DNA from: RZYY01 sp036794825
GTDB lineage: Bacteria > Bacteroidota > Bacteroidia > Bacteroidales > 4484-276
Assembly: GCA_036794825.1 (NCBI GenBank)
Contig: DAIRGA010000023.1
Location: forward strand, 1 to 64,000
Reading direction: 5' to 3'
DNA length: 64,000 bases
A program made the translations under genes and the position numbers. A model generated the notes under the pieces. It made no database searches, had not been told where the DNA came from, and worked only from the letters and a program-made list of their open reading frames with translations. Below are positions 52,314 to 60,319 of the stretch, in pieces. Numbering within the stretch: position 1 is the first letter of the stretch; every line of letters begins with the position of its first letter.

Positions 52314-53513
52314 CTAAACCGTTCTGCCCGGATAGACCTTAAGCGCTTCTTCAAGGGCTTTCATAGCATAGTTCAGATCGCTCACGTTAAGCACATAACT
52401 GATTCTTACTTCATCAAGACCACGACCTGGAGTTGAATAGAAGCCTGTTGCCGGGGCCATCATTACGGTTTCATTCTGGTAGTTGAAGTCCTCGAGAAGC
52501 CACTGGCAAAATTTATCCGAATTATCAATCGGAAGCCGCGCTACAACGTAAAAAGCACCAGATGGTTTTGGGCAAAAGGCTCCTGGAATCTTATTTATGG
52601 CCTCATACACGGTATTGCGGCGTTTGTGGTACTCTTCAAGCACCTCGGCAAAATAATCAGCCTCTGTAGCAATGGCGGCTTCGGCAGCAACCTGCCCAAA
52701 CGATGGAGGGCTGAGTCGGGCTTGGGCAAACTTCATCGCAGCATTTATTACTTCCTGGTTCTTGGTTATCATCACTCCTACTCTAACGCCACACATGCTG
52801 TAACGTTTTGATACTGAATCAATAAGAATAGTATGTTGATCCAGGCCTTCCAGATTCATCACGGAATGATGCACTTTGCCATCGTAGCAAAATTCACGGT
52901 AAACTTCGTCTGCGATCAGGAAAAGATCGTGCTTTAGGGCAATCTCTTTTAGCACCTTCAGCTCCTCTTCGGTGTAAAGATAACCGGTCGGATTGTTGGG
53001 ATTGCAAACCAGTATTGCTTTGGTTCTGGGGGTAATAGCTTTCTCAAACTCGGCAATCGGAGGCAAAGCAAAACCGGTTTCGATGGAGGAATTGATTGGA
53101 ATCACATTGATCCCGGCGTTGATGGCAAATCCGTTGTAGTTAGCATAGAAAGGTTCGGGGATAATTACCTCATCACCCGGATCCATGATGGATTGCATGG
53201 CAAACAACAATGCTTCGGAGGCGCCAGCGCCCACAATGATCTGATCCGCTGTTATGTGGATGTTGTTTTTGGCGTAATACTCCACCAGCTTTTCACGGTA
53301 GCTTGCATAACCAGCAGAATGACTGTAAGCTACAAGTTTTTCGCTGTAATTCTTTACCGCCTCGATAGCAATTTCCGGGGTTTTGATATCGGGCTGACCG
53401 ATATTCAGGTAATAAACCTTTACTCCTCTTTTCCTTGCAGCCTCTGCAAAGGGAACGAGTTTACGGATTGGCGAAGCCGGCATCCTTTTACCTTTTTCTG
53501 AAATTCTTGGCAT
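52314..53513 (-). CDS. Class I/II PLP-dependent aminotransferase
   Basis: 399 residues from the ATG at 53513 (MPRISEKGKRMPASPIRKL). A TTG at 53537 is in frame, but it lies in the U run of the terminator before it. Fold-type I aminotransferase of the aspartate/alanine type: NIGQPDIKTPE, DEVIIPEPFYANY, ILVCNPNNPTGYLY (N and Y that contact PLP), and SVSKRYSMCGVRVG with the Schiff-base lysine. The conserved RISYVLN near the C-terminus has the carboxylate-binding arginine. Substrate not determined. Confidence 0.92.
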   Translation of the reverse strand: MPRISEKGKRMPASPIRKLVPFAEAARKRGVKVYYLNIGQPDIKTPEIAIEAVKNYSEKLVAYSHSAGYASYREKLVEYYAKNNIHITADQIIVGAGASEALLFAMQSIMDPGDEVIIPEPFYANYNGFAINAGINVIPINSSIETGFALPPIAEFEKAITPRTKAILVCNPNNPTGYLYTEEELKVLKEIALKHDLFLIADEVYREFCYDGKVHHSVMNLEGLDQHTILIDSVSKRYSMCGVRVGVMITKNQEVINAAMKFAQARLSPPSFGQVAAEAAIATEADYFAEVLEEYHKRRNTVYEAINKIPGAFCPKPSGAFYVVARLPIDNSDKFCQWLLEDFNYQNETVMMAPATGFYSTPGRGLDEVRISYVLNVSDLNYAMKALEEALKVYPGRTV

Positions 53514-53535
53514 TTCAATTTTTTTAATGTTAAAC

Positions 53536-53560
53536 AAAAAAACCGGCTTTTTAAAGCCGG
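53536..53560 (-). terminator. Intrinsic terminator between DUF1573 and aminotransferase genes
   Basis: On the minus strand CCGGCTTT pairs with AAAGCCGG (53543-53560, two-base loop) and seven U follow (plus A53536-A53542). It ends the DUF1573 transcript 38 bases after its stop and lies 22 bases before the aminotransferase ATG, so the latter needs its own promoter or readthrough. Confidence 0.88.
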
Positions 53561-53598
53561 CATATTAAATATTTGATCTTCAACAAATTGTAATGGAA

Positions 53599-54054
53599 TT
53601 ATTTTTCACCAACGGATTTGGGTTTTTCGGGAGCTGCGCTTTGGGTTTCAGCAAGCACCTGTCCCGATATTCTCAAAACTACGTTGTTATTGGAGGCATT
53701 GGATTGAACTGTGATGGACTTATTGATCGTTCCCACCCTGTCGGTTTTGTATTCGACCTGAATAACTTCACTTGCTCCTGGGAGGATCGGCTCACGTGGC
53801 CATTTGGGAACGGTACATCCGCAAGATGAACGTACATTGGTGAGAATCAGCGGCTCTTTACCGGTGTTGGTGAATTTAAACTCACATTTTCCGTCACCTT
53901 TGAAAGGAACAGTTCCGTAATCATGAAGCGTCTTTTCGAAGGTGATTACCGGGGCATTAGGGTTGGGAGCCGGTTGTGCCTGAGGCTGGGCTTCCTGTGC
54001 GACCATTGCAAACGAGAACAAAATCCCGATTGACAGTAAAAGCATCTTTTTCAT
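53599..54054 (-). CDS. Secreted DUF1573 protein
   Basis: 151 residues from the ATG at 54054, with signal peptide MKKMLLLSIGILFSFAMVAQ. An in-frame ATG at 54180 precedes the promoter and is rejected. The DUF1573 Ig-like domain shows VITFEKTLHDYGTVPFKGDG, FTNTGKEPLILTNVRSSCGC (conserved CGC) and VEYKTDRVGTINKSITVQSN. These proteins are common in Bacteroidota envelopes; a function is not known. The tail after about 130 is low-complexity (AETQSAAPEKPKSVGEK). Confidence 0.9.
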   Translation of the reverse strand: MKKMLLLSIGILFSFAMVAQEAQPQAQPAPNPNAPVITFEKTLHDYGTVPFKGDGKCEFKFTNTGKEPLILTNVRSSCGCTVPKWPREPILPGASEVIQVEYKTDRVGTINKSITVQSNASNNNVVLRISGQVLAETQSAAPEKPKSVGEK

Positions 54055-54097
54055 TGTTCTTTGATTTAAAGTTGAACTTGAGTGATTTTTATTGCCA

Positions 54098-54126
54098 CAA
54101 AGGTAAGAAACTTCATTGAAACGCAA
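54098..54126 (-). promoter_or_regulatory. Promoter of the DUF1573 gene
   Basis: Minus strand TTG (54124-54126), 18-base spacer, TACCTTTG (54098-54105). The ATG lies 44 bases downstream. Confidence 0.7.
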
Positions 54127-54156
54127 GTTTTGAAAAAAATGTTTCTCTGCATTGTT

Positions 54157-54164
54157 TAATTTTG
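54157..54164 (+). promoter_or_regulatory. -7 element of the lipoprotein/Omp85 pair
   Basis: TAATTTTG followed by GCCAAACTTTC, 26 bases before the ATG at 54190. Divergent from the DUF1573 promoter. Confidence 0.5.
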
Positions 54165-54189
54165 GCCAAACTTTCAACACAAAAAAATT

Positions 54190-54723
54190 ATGCTTCGGTC
54201 CAGCATTTTCATCGCAAGTATTTGTATCAGCGCTCTGTGCCTGGTAAATTCATGTTCTGTAAAGAAATCAAATAAAAGTTCATCCACCATGACCCATGAA
54301 ATCAAACCAGCCGGAGTTCCTTCTCCACCGGCAATTGTGTATAAAACAAAGGGCGACTATTCCAGGCAGGTTCCGGTGATTTTATCTGCCGATAAGAAAA
54401 TGGTTGTTTCGTTCCCTGCACAATCTGACCTGCGTATCAACGGAAAATTCACCTATCCTGATGTGCTGGAACATGGCTACCTGCTTGATAACAGGGGAAT
54501 TAACCAAAATACGGCATTCCTGAAATTTACATACGAAGATTATTATAATATGGATAACATCCCGACTGCTGAGCGCCTGCTGAATTACATTCTGGATGAC
54601 GATCCGTTTATAGAGATGTACGATTTTGGCAGGCGGGGGCAGTTCGAAAACGCAGTTGAAGAAATCAATCAGATAATTCTTAGTGGTAAAATACCGGAAA
54701 AGAAGAGTTTACTGGATAAATAA
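54190..54723 (+). CDS. Putative lipoprotein of unknown function
   Basis: 177 residues with an N-terminal helix and lipobox-like end (SALCLVNSC at 16-22, N at -2 is unusual). The C-terminal part has a compact PFIEMYDFGRRGQFENAVEEIN segment and VVSFPAQSDLRINGKFTYPD. I do not recognise a family. It precedes an Omp85-type barrel by 24 bases, and both probably share one transcript, so a joint outer-membrane role is plausible but not shown. Confidence 0.6.
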   Translation: MLRSSIFIASICISALCLVNSCSVKKSNKSSSTMTHEIKPAGVPSPPAIVYKTKGDYSRQVPVILSADKKMVVSFPAQSDLRINGKFTYPDVLEHGYLLDNRGINQNTAFLKFTYEDYYNMDNIPTAERLLNYILDDDPFIEMYDFGRRGQFENAVEEINQIILSGKIPEKKSLLDK

Positions 54724-54746
54724 TTGAAAAAGGACTTCTCTCTGCC

Positions 54747-56114
54747 ATGAAAAGATTTATCCCCTTAGTCTTCATCCACTTGATCTTTCTTGCTCTGGTG
54801 ATGGGGCAAAACCTGCCCGATAGTGCTCACAATAATAATCATGAGATTGTTAAAAGCGGCTGGAACTTTGGGGTCTTACCAGCGGTTTCTTATGATGAAG
54901 ATCTTGGATTTCAATATGGTGGGTTGATTAACCTTTATCATTTTGGAGATGGCAGCCGTTATCCCATTTACGACCACTCATTGTACCTTGAAATTTCGGC
55001 ATACACGCTCGGCAGTGGTGTTTACCGGTTTGCTTATCACACTGATCGCCTTATTCCCAATACTGAATTATTTGTTGATGTTAGCTACCTGCCGAACCAG
55101 GCTTACAATTTTTTCGGTTGGAACGGCTATGAGTCGGTTTACAACATGGACTGGGAAAACCGTGACCTGCCGGACAGCATTTACCGCACAGCAGTCTTCT
55201 ATCGTTACGAGAACAAAATGTTTCGGTTTAAATCACATTTTCAGGGAAAACTCACCAGGAATTTGAAGTGGCAGGCAGGATTGCAATGGTACGACTATAA
55301 TATTGGAACTGTTGACATTGACCGGCTTAACAAAGGGAAAAAGGACGACAAAAAGTTACCTCCGGTTTCAGAGCAACCTTTGCTTTACGATCAATACAGG
55401 GAATGGGGATTGATTGATGAAAGCGAAGCCAAAGGCGGAAATATAACATTGTTGAGTGCCGGTGCTATTTACGATACCCGAGACAACAGACCAAATCCTA
55501 TGAAGGGAGTTTGGTCGGAAATAGCCTTTGAAGGCGCCCCGGCTCCGCTGGGATCAATCGAATCCGGGTATTTGAAAATGAGTTTAATACACAGGCAATA
55601 TTTCACACTTTTACAAGACAATCTTACCCTTGCAGCCCGTTTTGCCATGCAAACCACGCTTTCGGGCGATGCCCCATTCTGGATACAACCACTGATGATA
55701 ACTGCCATGCTGCGAAGCACTGCTGAAGAGGGTTTGGGAGGAATCAGAAACCTGCGCGGCATCCCGCGTAACAGGGTTGTTGGCGCCGGTGTGGCTTATG
55801 GCAATGCTGAGCTGAGATGGAAATTTTACCGAACCCGGTTGTTTAACCAGAATTTTTACTTTGGACTGAATGGCTTTGCCGATGCTGGTCAGGTAATCCA
55901 AAAAATTGATATCGAAGAAAAAGTGAAAGCCCTGAACCTCCCTGATGAATCCGATTATTTTGATTTTGGGAGCGAAAGCATTCATGTTACCTATGGACTG
56001 GGACTTCGGATTGCCATGAACCAAAATTTCATTGTTGCCTTCGATTGGGGCAAAGCAGCCGATAAGCGCGATGGAACCAGCGGGTTTTATGTGGGGTTGA
56101 ATTATTTGTTCTAA
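54747..56114 (+). CDS. Omp85/BamA-superfamily outer membrane protein without POTRA domains
   Basis: 455 residues with signal peptide MKRFIPLVFIHLIFLALVMG. No POTRA repeats are visible ahead of the barrel. The C-terminal half matches the surface-antigen/D15 barrel: LLSAGAIYDTRDNRPNPMKG, FRG-type lid region LGGIRNLRGIPRNRVVGAGV, WKFYRTRLFNQNFYFGLNGF, and a final aromatic F (GFYVGLNYLF). Short Omp85 proteins like this occur in Bacteroidota, and their cargo is unknown. Paired with the lipoprotein gene upstream. Confidence 0.85.
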   Translation: MKRFIPLVFIHLIFLALVMGQNLPDSAHNNNHEIVKSGWNFGVLPAVSYDEDLGFQYGGLINLYHFGDGSRYPIYDHSLYLEISAYTLGSGVYRFAYHTDRLIPNTELFVDVSYLPNQAYNFFGWNGYESVYNMDWENRDLPDSIYRTAVFYRYENKMFRFKSHFQGKLTRNLKWQAGLQWYDYNIGTVDIDRLNKGKKDDKKLPPVSEQPLLYDQYREWGLIDESEAKGGNITLLSAGAIYDTRDNRPNPMKGVWSEIAFEGAPAPLGSIESGYLKMSLIHRQYFTLLQDNLTLAARFAMQTTLSGDAPFWIQPLMITAMLRSTAEEGLGGIRNLRGIPRNRVVGAGVAYGNAELRWKFYRTRLFNQNFYFGLNGFADAGQVIQKIDIEEKVKALNLPDESDYFDFGSESIHVTYGLGLRIAMNQNFIVAFDWGKAADKRDGTSGFYVGLNYLF

Positions 56115-56274
56115 AAGGCTGATGAATTTGCCGATCAAAAAATTGTTGAGGACAGTTTGCAATCTCAGAAATTCCTGCATTTTGCCAATTTATTCGATCT
56201 TAATCCCTGATGGTGCCAGATAAACAAATGCTCAACCGGAATTGTTACTCTGTAAAATTCAACAATCAAAAAGT

Positions 56275-57165
56275 ATGAGAAACCTTTTTTTATCACTGAT
56301 TATCAGTATTCCTTTTATATCTATTGCTCAGCGTGATTATTCCAAAATGGAAATTTTTCACAGTGAGCTTGCACCCGGCGTGCATAGGTTGTTTGTTGGA
56401 AATGTAGTGACCGTTGTGGCCTATGATGGACCAGACGGGCTTATCCTTATTGATGCTGCATACGAGCAGACAGCTCCTCAGATGAGAGATACCATAAACC
56501 GCATGTTTGGCAAACCGGTGAAATACCTTGTCAACACTCACCTTCATGGCGATCATACCGGCGGTAATATTGAGTTTGGTAAAGATGCAAAAGTAATTGC
56601 ACATCAATCGGTTAGATACTGGCTTGCCTCTGACCGAAAACAAGGCGACAAAGTTCCCGGCCCAATGCCTGATTTCGCGCTGCCCTCCATTTTTGTTGAA
56701 AACACGATGAATTTGGAGTTCAATGGACAAACACTCGAAATGTATCATCTGCCTGGTGGTCACACTACAGGAGATATTATTGTATATTTTCCGGTTTCAA
56801 AAGTCCTGGTATTGGGGGATCTTCTTTTTGCTGACAACTTTCCGTTCATTGATATGAATAATGGTGGAAATCCTTTTACATTTATCAAAAATCTGAAGTG
56901 GATAGTGGATACTTTCGGCACTGCAAATATCATTGTCGGTGGACATGGCCCTGTTTACACCGTGGATCAACTCAGGAATTATATTGATACCCTGACCCAG
57001 ACCATTGACATAATCGCCGATGAGAAGGAAAAAGGAAAGTCTGCTGAGCAAATAAAGGAAGCGAAAATCTTAGGCAGATGGGAAAGCTATGGAAAATTCT
57101 TCATCACCGAAGATCGTTGGATTGACACCATTTACCCTATTGCTGATAAAAACTGGCAGGAATAA
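56275..57165 (+). CDS. Secreted MBL-fold metallohydrolase
   Basis: 296 residues from the ATG at 56275, with signal peptide ending FISIAQ; an in-frame ATG at 56242 adds 11 residues. The zinc motif is NTHLHGDHTGGN (HxHxDH), followed by HLPGGHTTGDI, LGDLLFADNFPF and GGHGPVYT. The layout resembles subclass B3/quinoprotein relative hydrolases; whether it splits beta-lactams cannot be told. It ends 54 bases before the convergent ilvE gene. Confidence 0.85.
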   Translation: MRNLFLSLIISIPFISIAQRDYSKMEIFHSELAPGVHRLFVGNVVTVVAYDGPDGLILIDAAYEQTAPQMRDTINRMFGKPVKYLVNTHLHGDHTGGNIEFGKDAKVIAHQSVRYWLASDRKQGDKVPGPMPDFALPSIFVENTMNLEFNGQTLEMYHLPGGHTTGDIIVYFPVSKVLVLGDLLFADNFPFIDMNNGGNPFTFIKNLKWIVDTFGTANIIVGGHGPVYTVDQLRNYIDTLTQTIDIIADEKEKGKSAEQIKEAKILGRWESYGKFFITEDRWIDTIYPIADKNWQE

Positions 57166-57200
57166 AAAATTCCCGTTAGGAATGGCTCCAGACGGGAATT
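57164..57200 (-). terminator. Intrinsic terminator of ilvE
   Basis: AATTCCCGT (57168-57176) and ACGGGAATT (57192-57200) form nine pairs. On the minus strand six or more U follow (plus A57164-A57169). It could also weakly serve the convergent plus-strand gene. Confidence 0.8.
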
Positions 57201-57219
57201 TCCTGACAATTAAACTTAC

Positions 57220-58239
57220 TTATTCCACTACAGTGTTCCAGTTGTGAATATCCTCGATGGTTCCTTCCTGGATACCTCTCAAGGTGTTGTACAATTTGGT
57301 ACTGATCGGGCCAGCATTCCCATCTTTACAATATTCATGAACCTTTCCGGAATCCCTGTCAACGATTTTTCCGATCGGCGAAATTACGGCTGCTGTTCCA
57401 CATGCGCCAACCTCATCAAAATCACCAAGTTCATCCACAGCAACGTGCCTCAACTCGATATTCATCCCCATATCTTTTGCCAACTGGCGAAGGCTCATAT
57501 TGGTTATGGATGGCAATACTGACGGCGAATCCGGCGTGATGTAAGTATTGCCTTTGATGGCAAAGAAGTTGGCCGGGCCAGCTTCGTCAATATAACGCCG
57601 GTCAGCCGAACTCCTGAAAATTACAGACGAGAAACCCTCCTTCTTGCCCCGGTCGAGCGCCCTGAGACTGGCAGCGTAATTTCCACCCACTTTGATGTGT
57701 CCGGTTCCAAACGGCGCAGCCCGGTCATAATCGCTGATTACCTGTATGCTTACTGGTTTGAAACCCTCTTTAAAATATGGCCCTACCGGACCTGTAAATA
57801 CCAATAACAAGTACTCGTTAGTAGGTTTTACACCAACTTCAGGCCCCGATCCGATAAGGAGCGGACGAAGATAAAGTGCAGCGCCATGTCCATAGGGCGG
57901 CACATACTTTTGGTTTAACTTGATGACTTTGAAGATCATTTCACCAAAGAGGTCTATCGGCGGAACAGCCATCATCACCCCTTCAGCCGAGCGCTGAATC
58001 CTCTTTGCATTTTCAGTCCACCTGAAAATCCTGATCTTGTCATCTTTACCCCTGTAGGCTTTCATTCCTTCGAAAGCTTCCTGTCCATAATGAAGACAGC
58101 CGGCGGCCATGTGCAGGTTAATGTATTCGGACGAAGAGATCTCCACCTCGCCCCATTTGCCATCCCGATAGTAACAACGCACGTTGTAGTCGGTCTTGAA
58201 GTAGCCAAATGGCAGGTTTTTCCAGTCAATATTCATCAT
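57220..58239 (-). CDS. ilvE: Branched-chain amino acid aminotransferase
   Basis: 339 residues, fold-type IV PLP enzyme that makes or uses leucine, isoleucine and valine. Hallmarks are YGQEAFEGMKAYRG, the active lysine in GHIKVGGNYAASLRALDRGKKEG, and IDEAGPANFFAIKG with the conserved E and N. The C-terminal half has VAVDELGDFDEVGACGTAAV. It is 30-40 residues longer than the E. coli protein, as in other type II BCAT. Monocistronic; no ilv genes nearby. Confidence 0.95.
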   Translation of the reverse strand: MMNIDWKNLPFGYFKTDYNVRCYYRDGKWGEVEISSSEYINLHMAAGCLHYGQEAFEGMKAYRGKDDKIRIFRWTENAKRIQRSAEGVMMAVPPIDLFGEMIFKVIKLNQKYVPPYGHGAALYLRPLLIGSGPEVGVKPTNEYLLLVFTGPVGPYFKEGFKPVSIQVISDYDRAAPFGTGHIKVGGNYAASLRALDRGKKEGFSSVIFRSSADRRYIDEAGPANFFAIKGNTYITPDSPSVLPSITNMSLRQLAKDMGMNIELRHVAVDELGDFDEVGACGTAAVISPIGKIVDRDSGKVHEYCKDGNAGPISTKLYNTLRGIQEGTIEDIHNWNTVVE

Positions 58240-58414
58240 CTCTCAAAAATTTAAAAGTTTCGTGCGGCTAAATTAGTAAGAAATGTCCGGTGATGAACCT
58301 TACAAATTCAAATTCGAAGTAAATTAGAATGAAGTTAAATAACCAGGTATCGCGAAATTTACCCTCTTTTAAAAATACAATTCGATAATCTATTGATAAA
58401 CAATTGATTATAAA

Positions 58415-58429
58415 TTTAACACTGTTAAA
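58415..58429. promoter_or_regulatory. Operator-like palindrome TTTAACA-C-TGTTAAA
   Basis: A perfect 7-1-7 inverted repeat eleven bases before the TACCTTTG element at 58440, where it covers the -33 region. This position is typical of a repressor site. A related palindrome with a three-base centre occurs at 39298-39314. Confidence 0.5.
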
Positions 58430-58439
58430 TTGCAGGTAT

Positions 58440-58447
58440 TACCTTTG
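58440..58447 (+). promoter_or_regulatory. -7 element of the DRTGG/HATPase operon
   Basis: TACCTTTG, 73 bases before the ATG at 58520. It lies inside an alternative upstream reading of the gene (ATG 58430), which argues for the later start. Confidence 0.6.
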
Positions 58448-58519
58448 CAAAAGTTTGTAAAAGCTGAAATCAGCTTCGGTTGTCATGTAAAATTTTTTGA
58501 GATAATAGAAAATATCACA

Positions 58520-58864
58520 ATGAATATCAAAGAGTTAATTTCGTTAATTGATGGGAAATTGGTTTGTGGAAACCCTGAATCAGAATACACCATTCATGCT
58601 GCATTTGCCTCCGACCTGATGAGCGATGTACTGACACTCGACAATATCAGTCCATTGCTGATCACCGGGTTGTGCAACCTCCAAACCATACGCACAGCCG
58701 AAATGGCCGATATTCATGTTATCGTTATTGCCCGCGGCAAGAAAGTAACCGAAGATATGATTCAACTGGCCATGGAGAGTAACATCATCCTGATCGAAAC
58801 TCCCTTTTCAGTTTTCAGATCTTGCGGAATTCTGTACCAAAATCAAGTAAAACCGGTTTTTTAA
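58520..58864 (+). CDS. DRTGG-domain protein
   Basis: 114 residues from the ATG at 58520 (MNIKELISLIDGKLVCGNPE), after the promoter. The DRTGG-like domain has the pattern ASDLMSDVLTLDNISPLLIT and ADIHVIVIARGKKVTEDMIQ, ending with MESNIILIETPFSVFRSCGI. Such stand-alone DRTGG proteins are found with a small HATPase protein and often next to [FeFe]-hydrogenase or related redox genes in anaerobes. Here the HATPase gene follows after 3 bases, with no hydrogenase gene. Role unknown; possibly a sensor of a nucleotide or redox state. Confidence 0.8.
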   Translation: MNIKELISLIDGKLVCGNPESEYTIHAAFASDLMSDVLTLDNISPLLITGLCNLQTIRTAEMADIHVIVIARGKKVTEDMIQLAMESNIILIETPFSVFRSCGILYQNQVKPVF

Positions 58865-58867
58865 GTC

Positions 58868-59278
58868 ATGCAATTCGATTTTGAAGTAGAAGGTGGTAAT
58901 TTCAGTAAAGCAGGCACCGCATCCAGTGAGGTTAAAAAAATTCTCAACCAGTTAAACGTTGATTATAAGGTAATTAAAAGAGTTGTTGTGGCACTGTACG
59001 AAGCAGAGGTCAATATTGTAGCACATGCTTACCGGGGCTGGATTACAGCAGAAATTGATACCACCAGTATCAGACTCACCCTCGAGGATGAAGGACCAGG
59101 GATACCTGACATCGAAAAAGCTATGGAACCCGGATTTTCCACGGCCTCGGCAAAAGTGCGCGAAATGGGCTTTGGGGCGGGTATGGGATTGCCAAATATC
59201 AAGAAAAATACCGACGAATTTAAGCTCGAAAGTGAGGTGGGAAAAGGAACAAGGTTGGAGATGGCGGTTTTTCTCTAA
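58868..59278 (+). CDS. RsbW-like anti-sigma/ATP-binding protein
   Basis: 136 residues of HATPase fold: LYEAEVNIVAHAYRG (N box E-x-x-N), EDEGPGIPDIEKAMEPGFST (G1), and GFGAGMGLPNIKKNTDEFKLE (G2). There is no histidine dimerisation domain, so it is a stand-alone GHKL ATPase like the anti-sigma factor kinases RsbW/SpoIIAB. It starts 3 bases after the DRTGG gene and should work with it. No anti-anti-sigma or sigma gene is nearby. Confidence 0.85.
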   Translation: MQFDFEVEGGNFSKAGTASSEVKKILNQLNVDYKVIKRVVVALYEAEVNIVAHAYRGWITAEIDTTSIRLTLEDEGPGIPDIEKAMEPGFSTASAKVREMGFGAGMGLPNIKKNTDEFKLESEVGKGTRLEMAVFL

Positions 59279-59356
59279 GCAAAATCTCTCCTTTTTGAGA
59301 CAAGCCATTTGGGGAATAATTCCAATGAAAAAAGTCAGCAGTATCACACTCCAACA

Positions 59357-59416
59357 CCCCATTTACCCAATTACCCACTGCTCCAATTACCCTTCACCCC
59401 ATTTACCCATCGCCCC
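59357..59416 (-). repeat. C-rich short repeats, G-quadruplex-prone on the minus strand
   Basis: The plus strand reads CCCATTTACCCA-like units; the minus strand has seven runs of three or more G. One part reads GGGG-CGAT-GGG-TAAAT-GGGG-TGAA-GGG (59416 down to 59390), which fits the G3N1-7 quadruplex pattern. It is in the 3' untranslated region of the minus-strand DUF1338 gene. It has no CRISPR-like spacing. Confidence 0.6.
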
Positions 59417-59466
59417 ATTCTTGCAGAAGTTTCAAACTAGCAACTTGCAAATTAAGCGCTTATTCC

Positions 59467-60276
59467 CTACTGCTTTGCATAGAAATTTGTACTCTCGAAA
59501 ATTTTATCCGCTGACTTTGCAATAAAACCCGAGTAGAGCTGACCATCGCTATCAGCGTAACGACGGGCAAATTCATAATAACAACCAGGAATTTCAAACG
59601 AACCTTCCTCAAAATCCACCGGTATCATCTCAGATTTGATACTCGACTGCTCAAGCAACTCAGCCGGAGTACCCTTAATTTCACCTCCTGAATCATTCAT
59701 CTGGAAGCCATTCTTCTTGAGGAAGGAGTTCACTTTTTCCATCGAATTGAGGTTCTTCAATCCGTTTACGCTCACAGTGAAGTGATTGGCGCAGAAACCA
59801 TAAACATAAAGCCAACCGGCATACTCGGATTCCTGGCGCAGCGTTTCATAGGTTTCGAATGAAGGTGTACCCCACAAATTTCCAGAGAAAATCAGTTCAT
59901 CTGATGTCAACATATCTTCCGGAATCTGGTCAATGGCAGCTTTTACGGTGGTTTGCAAAAAGTCGCTGAACTCTTCCACTTTCAACTCGCTGATGAAAAC
60001 CCTCGGTGCGAGAGGGTCAGTGGTGTGTTCGTAATGTTTTGCAAACAACTTTTTCTCCTCAAAGACGTACTCACCTCTCTCCACATATCCTGCTTTGAGG
60101 AAAGGTTTTGCTAACACTTCGATGTTGATGCGAGGATCGTTGAAGGTGCGGAAGGCGATATGATCGTTGTAAACCACCTCGCCGGAGGCAACAAAGAGAT
60201 CGTGGATGCGCTGAACTGAAGGATTTTGAGTGGCATAGATTTGCCACAACTTCTCAAAAATTTGCTCTTTATTCAT
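59467..60276 (-). CDS. DUF1338 (HglS-like) non-heme iron enzyme
   Basis: 269 residues. DUF1338 enzymes such as HglS convert 2-oxoadipate to 2-hydroxyglutarate in lysine catabolism, using iron. Visible residues are YNDHIAFRTF (H-x-x-R), the GWLYVYGFCANHFTVSVNG segment with the second histidine, and GCYYEFARRYADSDGQLYSG with the glutamate. It has the full family core. No lysine catabolic genes are adjacent, so the physiological substrate is open. Followed in the transcript by the G-rich tract. Confidence 0.87.
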   Translation of the reverse strand: MNKEQIFEKLWQIYATQNPSVQRIHDLFVASGEVVYNDHIAFRTFNDPRINIEVLAKPFLKAGYVERGEYVFEEKKLFAKHYEHTTDPLAPRVFISELKVEEFSDFLQTTVKAAIDQIPEDMLTSDELIFSGNLWGTPSFETYETLRQESEYAGWLYVYGFCANHFTVSVNGLKNLNSMEKVNSFLKKNGFQMNDSGGEIKGTPAELLEQSSIKSEMIPVDFEEGSFEIPGCYYEFARRYADSDGQLYSGFIAKSADKIFESTNFYAKQ

Positions 60277-60319
60277 TTGCGTGATTTGTTTTTATTTGAT
60301 ATTGAATGATTTATAATAG

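Noticed and set aside
52314..53537. Aminotransferase start at TTG 53537
   Set aside because: That codon lies in the U run of the preceding terminator; the ATG at 53513 matches the family start.
53599..54180. DUF1573 protein starting at 54180
   Set aside because: The start would precede the promoter and add a non-signal N-terminus; the ATG at 54054 gives a clean signal peptide.
59341..59420. Short repeated CCCATTTACCCA-like units as a CRISPR array
   Set aside because: Units are 10-12 bases with no spacers of regular length, no cas genes near, and low-complexity sequence; it is a simple C-rich repeat.
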